64,000 nt of DNA from Sphingomonas sp. NFR15 (GTDB taxonomy: Bacteria; Pseudomonadota; Alphaproteobacteria; Sphingomonadales; Sphingomonadaceae): the NCBI RefSeq assembly GCF_900103265.1, contig NZ_FMWX01000002.1, forward strand, positions 496,001 to 560,000, read 5' to 3'. The translations under genes and the position numbers were made by a program. This document shows, piece after piece, positions 1 through 7,674 of this stretch (position 1 is its first letter; each line of letters opens with the position of its first letter). A model generated the notes under the pieces. It saw only the letters and a list, made by a program, of their open reading frames with translations. It did not search any database and was not told the origin of the DNA.

Positions 1-1221
1 CCGGGCTTCAAATATGTGGTCGGCGCGCTCTATTATCAGGAGCACGTCCAGGACAATGCGCAGGCGTTCAACACCAACCAGTTCACCAACGCCGCCGGCA
101 GCGCCTACACACTCCTGTCGGGGCCGGCCTTCAACGATTACACCAAGCAGTCGATCGATCGCGCCAGCTACGTCCAGACCACCAGCATGGGCGTGTTCGG
201 CCAGGGTACCTACACGCCGCCGCTGCTCGACGACGCGATCCACATCACCGGCGGGCTGCGCTGGACCCGCGACATCAAGCACGGCAAGCTGCTGACCGTG
301 AACAACGCGCTGCCAGTCGACCGTAACGGCGTGTCGGGCGCGATCCACCTCGACCATAGCTGGTCGCGGGTCGACCCGATGATCAACGCCGCGGTCGACG
401 TCGCGCAGGGGGTGATGCTCTACGGCAAGTGGAGCACGGGCTACAAATCGGGCGGCGCCAACTCGCGCTCGCAGGAATATGACGAGTTCAACCCCGAGAC
501 GGTCTCGATGTTCGAGATCGGCGCGAAGACCGAATTCTTCGACCGCCACGCGCGCTTCAACGTCGCCGCCTATGCCGGCAGCTACAAGGACATACAGGTC
601 GATTTCAGCCGCCCGTACGAAACCGGCGGCGTGCGCACCAACCGCACCACCACCTCGACGATCAACGCGCCGGGCACCGGTGGCCTGCACGGCGTCGAGG
701 CGGAACTCACGCTGCTGCCGGTGCGCGGCCTGACGCTGACGGGTTCCTACGCCTATAATTATGTACGCATCCCGGCGACGGTGAACCCGTATCCGAACGC
801 AGCGGGCAACCTCAGCACGATCGCTGTGCCGATCTACCAGACCTACACCCCCGAGCATTCGGGCAGCGTCGCGGTCGATTACGAGCTGCCGATGGACGGC
901 TTCACCGTGCGCGCGCATCTCGACGGCAATTTCGACTCGGGCTTCTACTCCAACGCCAACGATCCGGTGTATCTGGGTGTCGGCGCGGCGGGCAACGTGC
1001 CCCAGCCCAAGGGCGAGAAGGCGACCGTGTTCAACGGCAACATCGCGCTCGCCGATATCGACATGGCCGATACCGGCGCGAAGGTCTCGCTCTCCTTCTG
1101 GGTGCGCAACCTGTTCGACGAACAGCACATGTTCTACAAGGCGCTCAGCCCGACCAGCGGCATGAACGGCTTCTTCAACGAACCACGCACCTTCGGCGGC
1201 CAGGTGCAGGTGAAGTTCTGA
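1..1221 (+). CDS. TonB-dependent receptor, C-terminal part (5' end outside window)
   Basis: The frame is open from base 1, so the gene starts upstream; 406 residues are visible. They are all beta-barrel: alternating aromatic strands such as LYGKWSTGYKSGGANSR, FEIGAKTEFF and VSLSFWVRNLFDEQHMF, ending in a terminal strand GGQVQVKF with the C-terminal Phe expected for insertion by the BAM complex. The plug and signal peptide are not in the window. Barrels of this type import ligands across the outer membrane using TonB energy. The downstream phosphatase-like and GH2 genes suggest a glycan or glycoside ligand, but the substrate cannot be read from the sequence. The stop codon overlaps a possible ATG of the next gene at 1221, so the two are probably cotranscribed. 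Confidence 0.9.
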   Translation, partial: PGFKYVVGALYYQEHVQDNAQAFNTNQFTNAAGSAYTLLSGPAFNDYTKQSIDRASYVQTTSMGVFGQGTYTPPLLDDAIHITGGLRWTRDIKHGKLLTVNNALPVDRNGVSGAIHLDHSWSRVDPMINAAVDVAQGVMLYGKWSTGYKSGGANSRSQEYDEFNPETVSMFEIGAKTEFFDRHARFNVAAYAGSYKDIQVDFSRPYETGGVRTNRTTTSTINAPGTGGLHGVEAELTLLPVRGLTLTGSYAYNYVRIPATVNPYPNAAGNLSTIAVPIYQTYTPEHSGSVAVDYELPMDGFTVRAHLDGNFDSGFYSNANDPVYLGVGAAGNVPQPKGEKATVFNGNIALADIDMADTGAKVSLSFWVRNLFDEQHMFYKALSPTSGMNGFFNEPRTFGGQVQVKF

Positions 1222-1244
1222 TGATCGCCGGCCAGGGAGCAACG

Positions 1245-2132
1245 ATGATGCGTCTTTCCAACCCCATTCGGCGTATCGCCGCGCCGGTTTTGGCCCTGTC
1301 GCTCGCGGCGGGCGTGCCGGCGGCGCCCTGGCTGTTCGCCCGGACCGGCCCCGTGGCGGCAGCGGCGCACGAGCGCCTGCTGCCGCTGCAAGGCGGCCGC
1401 AATTTCCGCGACCTCGGCGGCTATCGCACCGCCGATGGCCGCAGCGTGAAATGGGGCGTGCTGTTCCGCTCGGGCTCGATGCACGGGCTGACCGAGGCGG
1501 ATTACCGGTCGCTCGAAGCGCGCGGCATCCGCGTGGTGTGCGACTTCCGCGATCGGCGCGAGCGGGCGGCGGAGCCGGTCACCTGGCCGGCGGCGGGCGC
1601 GCCGCGCGTGCTCAGCGACGATTATGATCTCGACATGCGCTTCCTGCCTGCCGGCAGCCCGAAGAGCTGGACGCCCGAACAGGTCCGCGCGGCGATGACC
1701 AAGGCGTATCCGGCGATGCTCGGCCAGTTCAACGGCCAATATCGTCGCATGTTCGCCGAGCTGCTCGCGGGCCACGCGCCGCTCGCGTTCAACTGTTCGG
1801 CGGGCAAGGACCGGACCGGCATCGCGGCGGCGCTGCTGCTGACCGCGCTCGGCGTGCCGCGCAAGGACGTGGTCGCGGATTATCTGCTCACCAACCGCTA
1901 TCTCGACGCGAGCGCGCTGACCAAGGGCACGCCGAACCCGGCCAACCCGCTCGCCGGGCTTCCGCCGGAGACGGCCAAGCCGCTGATGGCCGCCGATGCC
2001 GCCTATATCGAAGCGGCGTTGGCCGTGGTCGATGGTCACAAGGACGGAGCGAAGGGCTATTTCCGCGACGAATTGGGGCTCTCCGCCGCGGATCTGGTCA
2101 AGCTGCGTAACGCATACCTCGTGCGCGCGTGA
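1245..2132 (+). CDS. Exported tyrosine-protein phosphatase-like protein
   Basis: 295 residues from ATG 1245. An earlier in-frame ATG at 1221 exists, but GGGAG at 1235-1239 is spaced for 1245/1248, so that start is preferred. The N-terminus (about 1-40) is a hydrophobic signal or anchor. The family mark GGRNFRDLGGYRT follows it, and the Cx5R phosphatase loop CSAGKDRTG gives Cys184 and Arg190. This is the Y_phosphatase3 group, which includes bacterial dual-specificity or lipid phosphatases such as MptpB and LipA relatives. The export signal suggests a periplasmic or membrane site, so an intracellular phosphoprotein substrate is unlikely. It sits between a TonB receptor and a GH2 enzyme, and its substrate is unknown. 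Confidence 0.85.
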   Translation: MMRLSNPIRRIAAPVLALSLAAGVPAAPWLFARTGPVAAAAHERLLPLQGGRNFRDLGGYRTADGRSVKWGVLFRSGSMHGLTEADYRSLEARGIRVVCDFRDRRERAAEPVTWPAAGAPRVLSDDYDLDMRFLPAGSPKSWTPEQVRAAMTKAYPAMLGQFNGQYRRMFAELLAGHAPLAFNCSAGKDRTGIAAALLLTALGVPRKDVVADYLLTNRYLDASALTKGTPNPANPLAGLPPETAKPLMAADAAYIEAALAVVDGHKDGAKGYFRDELGLSAADLVKLRNAYLVRA

Positions 2133-2139
2133 GCCGTGC

Positions 2140-2165
2140 GGGGCGCGTCCGCGGGGGCGCGCCCC
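2140..2165 (+). terminator. GC hairpin after the phosphatase gene
   Basis: GGGGCGCG (2140-2147) pairs perfectly with CGCGCCCC (2158-2165) across a 10-base loop, starting eight bases after the stop codon at 2132. No T-run follows, so it may be a 3'-end stabilising hairpin or a weak terminator rather than a classical intrinsic one. Confidence 0.5.
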
Positions 2166-2269
2166 GCCGGGACGTTCGCGCGGGCGTGGCGGCGATGTCT
2201 TTCGGGACTTGAGCCGCCCGCCAAACAATGTATCGTTTTGGCCTTATAGATGTATTTCTAGGAGGCCCG

Positions 2270-5155
2270 ATGCTAGATCGCCGCACGTTCATCGGCTCGT
2301 CCGCGCTGGCGATGGCGACGGTTCCGCCCGCCTTCGCCAGGGGCGAGTCCGCGACCCTGCCTCCGCTGTCGCCGGACATGCCGATCCCGCTTGGCCACCT
2401 CCCCGCCCCCGTGCCGCCCGCCGACCCCAGCCTGTACGCGTTCAACCAGGGCTGGCTGTTCCACGAAGGCGACCTGCCCTTCCCCGCCGTACGCGGCAAC
2501 GACCAGACCTATGCGGCGACCAAGGCGGGAAACGCGCAAGGCGCCGCCGGCGTCGATTATGACGATTCGGACTGGAGCCCGGTCCGCCTGCCGCACGACT
2601 GGGCGATCGCGCATCCGATCGAATCCGACCAGAACGACGCTTTCGGCTATCGGCGGCGCGGGATCGGCTGGTATCGCCGCTATGTCGTGTTCCCCCGCGA
2701 ATGGCATGGCCAGTATCTCGAACTGCAGCTCGGCGGCATGGCCAACACTGCCACCGTCTGGTTCAACGGCATTCCCGTCGCGCACAGCCTGTCGGGCTAT
2801 GTCCAGCAGAATATCGACGTCACCCCCTACGCGCGCTTCGGCGACGAGCCGAACACGATCGCGATCCGCGTCGATGGCGATGTCATGGAGGGCTGGTGGT
2901 ATGAGGGCGCCGGGCTGTACCGCGAATGCTGGCTGGCGGTGCGGCCGGCGCTGCATATCGCGACCGACGGCGTCCACGCGACGCCGCGCGCCCAGCCCGA
3001 CGGCACATGGCGCGTGCCAATCGCGGTGACGATCAACAATGCCGGCGCGGCGGCCAGCGACGCGACGGTCGAAGCCATCTTGCAGGACGCCGAGGGCCGC
3101 ACCGTCGCGCGGGCGAGCGTGCCCGCCGGCGCGGCGCCGCTCGACACGGGCACCGCGCGCATGACGCTTTCGCTGGCGAAGCCGATTCTGTGGTCGCCCG
3201 ACACGCCGACGCTGTACGCGCTACAAACGCGGCTGGTGCGGGACGGGACGGTGATCGACAGCCGGCGTACCGAACTCGGCTTCCGCACCACCCGCTTCGA
3301 TCCGGCGACCGGCTTTCACCTCAACGGCAAGCCCCTCAAGATCAAGGGCGTCTGCATCCACCACGACCATGCCGGCGTCGGCGTGGGCATTCCCGCCGCC
3401 TTGCTCGAATGGCGGGTGCGGCGCCTCAAGCAGATCGGCGCCAATGCGATCCGCTTCGCGCATGCGGCGCCCGCGGCCGCGCTGCTCGACGCGTGCGACC
3501 GGCTCGGCATGATGGTGATGGACGAGAACCGCCATTTCGACCCCAGCCCCGACTATCTCGCCCACGTCACCTGGATGGTGCGGCGCGACCGCAACCGGCC
3601 GAGCGTGATCCTTTGGTCGGTGCTCAACGAAGAGCCGATGCAGGGCACCGAGCAGGGTTATGAGATGGTGCGCCGCCTCGCCGGGGCGATCCGGGCGCTG
3701 GATGACACGCGGCCGATCACCGCCGCGATGAACGACGGCATGTTCACGCCGAGGAACGGCGCCGACGCGGTCGATGTCGTCGGCTTCAACTACAAGCACG
3801 ATTGGTACGACCGCTATCATGCGGCGCATCCCGAACGCCCGCTCATCAGCACCGAGGATACCAGCGCGGTGATGACGCGCGGCGAATGGGCTACCGACAC
3901 GCAGCGCAACGTGCTGACCTCCTACGACAGCGAGGCGCCCGAATGGGGGCTGACGCATCACGAGAGCTGGCAAATGATCGGCAGCCGACCGTTCATCGCC
4001 GCGACCTTCGTGTGGACGGGGTTCGATTATCACGGCGAGCCGACGCCGCTGCCGTGGCCGGCGGCGTCGAGTTCGTTCGGCATCCTCGATCTGTGCGGTT
4101 TCGCCAAGATGGCATATCATCTGCGGCGCGCGCAGTGGACCGACGACGCGCCCGTGCTCGCGATCGGGCCGCATTGGAACTGGGCGGGGCGCGAGGGCCA
4201 GCCGATCCGGGTCATCACGCCGGGCAATGTCGATGAGGTCGCGCTGTTCCTCAATGGAAAGCCGCTCGGACGGCAGGCGCGCAAGCCGTTCGTCACGCCG
4301 GAGTGGCAGGTGCCGTTCGCACCCGGCAAACTGGAGGCGGTCGGCTATACCGGCGGCCGAGAAGTCGTGCGGTTCGCGGTGGAAACCGCCGGGCCCCAGG
4401 CGGCGCTGCGCCTGACCGCCGACCGGCCGATGATGCTGGGCGACGGCGACGACGTGCAGCCGATCAGCGTCGATCTGCTCGACGCCGCCGGCCGCCATGT
4501 GCCGACCGCGACCGACCGCGTCACCTTCGCGATCGAAGGCGGCGAGATCATCGGCGTCGGCAACGGCGACCCCAACGACCATGATCCCGAGCAGGGCAAC
4601 GCCCGCAAGCTGTTCGCCGGCTTGGCGCAGGTGCTGGTGCGCTCGTCCGCGGGCGCGAAGCAGCTCGTGCTGACCGCGCGTGTGGCGGGATTGCCTCCGG
4701 CGCGCGCGGCCTTCCCGCTGGTGGCCGCGCGGGCGCGCGAGGTCACCGCGATCCCCGCCGTCCACCACCTCACCGAATGGCGGCGCACGCCCTTCGCCGC
4801 GCAGGCGCCCGACGCGCGCGAAATCTACCCGGCGCAGCAATGGCGGGGCTTGGGCTACGTACGCACCGGGCGGCTGGAGGAGGCGCCGGCAGCGCATGGC
4901 TTCACGCTGATCCAGGGCCGGTTCGTGCCCCGCCGTGCGGTCGCCGCGCATGGCGGCACGCTGCGGCTGGCGGGGGTGATCGGCCGCGCCGAACTGTGGA
5001 TCGACGGTGTGAGGCTCGCGACCAAGGCCGACCGGGCGGAAGCGCCGATCGTCGCCCCCCTGCCCGCTGGCGACCAGGAGCGCGTGGTGACGCTGCTGCT
5101 CGAAGCCGATGCGGGCGAGGCAGCCGGCCTCAGCCGGGGTGTGAGCGTCTGGTGA
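2270..5155 (+). CDS. Glycoside hydrolase family 2 (beta-galactosidase-like), exported
   Basis: 961 residues from ATG 2270, which has a strong AGGAGG at 2260-2265; an upstream in-frame ATG at 2228 lacks a site. The N-terminus DRRTFIGSSALAMAT is a twin-arginine-type signal. A sugar-binding domain follows (LPHDWAIAHPIE, then a jelly-roll with VWFNGIPVAHSLSGY), next an Ig-like domain (about 240-350) and the TIM barrel. Acid/base Glu454 lies in SVLNEEPM and the putative nucleophile Glu529 in LISTEDTSAV. Two or more C-terminal beta domains extend it beyond the catalytic core. GH2 enzymes release beta-linked galactose, glucuronate or mannose; the GVCIHHDHAGVGVG segment is common in bacterial beta-galactosidase-like members. 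The exact sugar is not determined. Confidence 0.9.
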   Translation: MLDRRTFIGSSALAMATVPPAFARGESATLPPLSPDMPIPLGHLPAPVPPADPSLYAFNQGWLFHEGDLPFPAVRGNDQTYAATKAGNAQGAAGVDYDDSDWSPVRLPHDWAIAHPIESDQNDAFGYRRRGIGWYRRYVVFPREWHGQYLELQLGGMANTATVWFNGIPVAHSLSGYVQQNIDVTPYARFGDEPNTIAIRVDGDVMEGWWYEGAGLYRECWLAVRPALHIATDGVHATPRAQPDGTWRVPIAVTINNAGAAASDATVEAILQDAEGRTVARASVPAGAAPLDTGTARMTLSLAKPILWSPDTPTLYALQTRLVRDGTVIDSRRTELGFRTTRFDPATGFHLNGKPLKIKGVCIHHDHAGVGVGIPAALLEWRVRRLKQIGANAIRFAHAAPAAALLDACDRLGMMVMDENRHFDPSPDYLAHVTWMVRRDRNRPSVILWSVLNEEPMQGTEQGYEMVRRLAGAIRALDDTRPITAAMNDGMFTPRNGADAVDVVGFNYKHDWYDRYHAAHPERPLISTEDTSAVMTRGEWATDTQRNVLTSYDSEAPEWGLTHHESWQMIGSRPFIAATFVWTGFDYHGEPTPLPWPAASSSFGILDLCGFAKMAYHLRRAQWTDDAPVLAIGPHWNWAGREGQPIRVITPGNVDEVALFLNGKPLGRQARKPFVTPEWQVPFAPGKLEAVGYTGGREVVRFAVETAGPQAALRLTADRPMMLGDGDDVQPISVDLLDAAGRHVPTATDRVTFAIEGGEIIGVGNGDPNDHDPEQGNARKLFAGLAQVLVRSSAGAKQLVLTARVAGLPPARAAFPLVAARAREVTAIPAVHHLTEWRRTPFAAQAPDAREIYPAQQWRGLGYVRTGRLEEAPAAHGFTLIQGRFVPRRAVAAHGGTLRLAGVIGRAELWIDGVRLATKADRAEAPIVAPLPAGDQERVVTLLLEADAGEAAGLSRGVSVW

Positions 5156-5202
5156 CGCGACAACGATGACACACGGCTTCGACAGTGTTAGCTGGCTTCG
5201 AC

Positions 5203-5964
5203 ATGTCTTTCATTGATCTTCTCGACATCGCCGGCACGGCCGAAAGCGGGCCGCGCTATTTGTGGCTGCAGAAGCTGATCCGTACCGCGATCGAGACGCG
5301 ACGGCTGCCGGCCGGAGCGGCGCTGCCGAGCGAGCGGGAATTGTGCGACGAATTCCAGCTCTCGCGCGTGACGATCCGCAAGGCGATGGAAGCCCTGGTC
5401 AACGACGGGCTGCTCGAACGGCGGCGTGGCGCGGGCACGTTCGTGGCGGATGCGCCGGCGGACAAGGAGCCGGGCCGGGTCGAGAAGAGCTTTTCGATGC
5501 TGTCCTCCTTCACCGAGGACATGCTGGCGCGCGGGCGCCGGCCGTCGAGCGAATGGATCGACCGTTCGGAAGGGTCGGTCACGCCGGAGGAAGCGCTGGC
5601 GCTCGGGCTGTCGCCGGGATCGCCCGTGTACCGCTTCCAGCGCATCCGTTTCGCCGATGGCGAGACGATGGCGATCGAATATGCCGCCGTGCCCGGCTGG
5701 GGGTTGAACGGGCTTGATGATGTTGAGTCATCGCTTTACGGCGCGCTCGAGGCGCATGGCAATCGCCCGGTGCGCGCGTTGCAGCGGGTGCGCGCGATCG
5801 GGTTCGAGCCGGAACAGGCGGCGCTGCTCGGCATCCAGCCGGGCGATCCCGGCCTGCTGATCGAGCGCCGCGCGTTCGCCGCCGACGGGCGGATCATCGA
5901 GGTGACGCATTCCTATTATCGCGGCGACGCCTACGATCTGGTCGCCGAACTGCATCACATCTAG
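5203..5964 (+). CDS. GntR-family (HutC/UTRA) regulator, probable GlcNAc-regulon repressor
   Basis: 253 residues from ATG 5203; a GTG at 5185 would add six residues. A GntR winged helix (about 15-80, LPSERELCDEFQLSRVTIRK) is followed by a UTRA effector domain (about 95-250). The linker SFTEDMLARGRRPSS resembles the B. subtilis NagR/YvoA and Streptomyces DasR group, which binds GlcN-6-P or GlcNAc-6-P. The gene is convergent with, and only six bases from, the 3' end of the GlcNAc PTS operon, so a role in controlling that operon is the natural inference. Candidate operators of matching type lie at 12546-12560 and 12817-12832. Confidence 0.85.
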   Translation: MSFIDLLDIAGTAESGPRYLWLQKLIRTAIETRRLPAGAALPSERELCDEFQLSRVTIRKAMEALVNDGLLERRRGAGTFVADAPADKEPGRVEKSFSMLSSFTEDMLARGRRPSSEWIDRSEGSVTPEEALALGLSPGSPVYRFQRIRFADGETMAIEYAAVPGWGLNGLDDVESSLYGALEAHGNRPVRALQRVRAIGFEPEQAALLGIQPGDPGLLIERRAFAADGRIIEVTHSYYRGDAYDLVAELHHI

Positions 5965-5970
5965 GCGGCG

Positions 5971-7674
5971 TCAGTCGCCGAGCCAGCCGCGCAGCTCCGC
6001 CTGAGCGAACAGCACCTGCCACCCGCCCCGCACCTGCACGACGCCGCGCGCGCCGAGTTCGCCGAGCGCGGCTTCATCCGGGGCCGCCGCCGCACCGAGC
6101 AACAGCCGCCCGTCGATCGCCCGCGCGCGCCGCACGACATCCGCTCCGCCGAGCGCGACGACCAGCGCGGACGGCATCCGCGCCGGATCGACCGAGCGCT
6201 CCGACGGGCGCGGCGGCGCCGCGACCGGGCCGGCGGAGCGCCCGGCGGCGCCGCGCATCTCCACCGCGATCTGGTCCGCCTGCGGGCCGAGCACGACTTG
6301 CAGCGCCTGTGGCGCGGGCCGCACGAAGCCCTTGGCGCCCAACCGGCGCAACGCCGCCTCATCGACTGCGCTCTGATCGTTCACGACCAGGCGGAGCCGC
6401 GTCGTGCAGGCGCCGATCTCGCGCAGATTGTCCGCGCCACCAACTGCGGCGAGGAAGGCGCCGCCCCGCTCGCTCGCGGCGACCGGCGCGAAATCCTCGG
6501 CGGCTTCGTCCTCACGCCCGGGGGTGCGAAGATCGAACCGGACGATGACGAAGCGGAAAGCGACGTAATAGATCACCGCATAAACCAGCCCGACCGGCAG
6601 CAGCAGCAACGGGCGCTGCGCCTTGGGGAAGTTCAGCACGTAATCGAACAGCCCCGCCGAGAAGCCGAAGCCGAGATGCACGCCGAGCACCGCCATCAGC
6701 GACATCGCCGCGCCGGTCAGCACCGCATGGAGCACGAACAGCCCCGGCGCGAGGAACATGAAGCTGAACTCGACCGGCTCGGTCACGCCGGTGAGGAACG
6801 AGGTGGCGGCGAGGCTCAGCAACATGCCGCCGGTGGCCTTGCGGCGTTCGGGCCGGGCGGTGTGGTACATGGCGAGGCACGCGGCCGGCAGACCGAACAT
6901 CATCACCGGGAAGAACCCGCTCATGAACGCGCCCGCGCTCGGATCTCCGGCGAAGAAGCGGCGCAGATCCCCGGTGACGCCGTGATAATCCCCCAGTACG
7001 AACCAGGCGATGTTGTTGAGGATGTGGTGCAGCCCCGTCACCAGCAGCAGGCGGTTGAGCAGCCCATAGACGAACAGGCCGATGTCGCCGCTGGCCAGCG
7101 CCACCGTGCTGGCCGTGTTGACCGCGTGATCGAGCGCCGGGAAGCTCGCGCCGACGACACCGGCGAGCACGAGGCCGGCCAATCCACTGACGATCGGCAC
7201 GAAGCGGCGACCACCGAAAAACGCCAGATATTCGGGCATGCGGATCGCCGAGAAGCGATTGTAACCAAGCCCGCCGACGATCCCCGAGAGAATGCCGAGC
7301 GGCACCGCGACCCGGTCGATCTGCGCGCTGCGCCATCCGGCCATGACGGCGGCGCGCGACGCGTCGGGCACGCCCGCGAGCACGCCGGGTGGCACCGCCA
7401 GCAGGGCCTTGGCGCCTTCGGTGGCGATGAGGAAGCAGACCACGCCGGCGAGCGGCGCCGCCCCGTTGCCGTCGCGCGCGAAGCCGGTAGCGACACCGAT
7501 CGCGAACAGCAGGCCGAGATTGGCGAACATCGCGTTGCCGGCCGCGCTGACGAAATCGAGGCCGAGCATATCGGCCTGCCCGAGCCGCAGCAGCAACGCC
7601 GCCACCGGCAGCACCGCGATCGGCAGCATCAGCGCGCGGCCGAGGCTTTGCAGATGTTGCAAGGTCGATTTCAC
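5971..7674 (-). CDS. nagE: PTS permease EIICB for N-acetylglucosamine, with an extra EIIB-like tail
   Basis: 567 residues from GTG 7674, whose bases overlap the TGA of the upstream PTS gene; the frame stays open further upstream, but only this start fits the operon. Residues 1-390 are the multi-pass EIIC channel of the glucose/GlcNAc family, with the motif LTGVTEPVEFSF. EIIB (about 407-480) carries the phospho-Cys423 in GACTTRLRL. Residues about 500-567 look like a second EIIB in which GGADVVRRARAIDGRLLL aligns with GGADNLREIGACTTRLRL but has no Cys. It would import GlcNAc as GlcNAc-6-phosphate using phosphate from the EIIA-HPr-EI fusion encoded just upstream. It is the last gene of the operon and converges with the GntR gene. 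Confidence 0.9.
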   Translation of the reverse strand: MKSTLQHLQSLGRALMLPIAVLPVAALLLRLGQADMLGLDFVSAAGNAMFANLGLLFAIGVATGFARDGNGAAPLAGVVCFLIATEGAKALLAVPPGVLAGVPDASRAAVMAGWRSAQIDRVAVPLGILSGIVGGLGYNRFSAIRMPEYLAFFGGRRFVPIVSGLAGLVLAGVVGASFPALDHAVNTASTVALASGDIGLFVYGLLNRLLLVTGLHHILNNIAWFVLGDYHGVTGDLRRFFAGDPSAGAFMSGFFPVMMFGLPAACLAMYHTARPERRKATGGMLLSLAATSFLTGVTEPVEFSFMFLAPGLFVLHAVLTGAAMSLMAVLGVHLGFGFSAGLFDYVLNFPKAQRPLLLLPVGLVYAVIYYVAFRFVIVRFDLRTPGREDEAAEDFAPVAASERGGAFLAAVGGADNLREIGACTTRLRLVVNDQSAVDEAALRRLGAKGFVRPAPQALQVVLGPQADQIAVEMRGAAGRSAGPVAAPPRPSERSVDPARMPSALVVALGGADVVRRARAIDGRLLLGAAAAPDEAALGELGARGVVQVRGGWQVLFAQAELRGWLGD

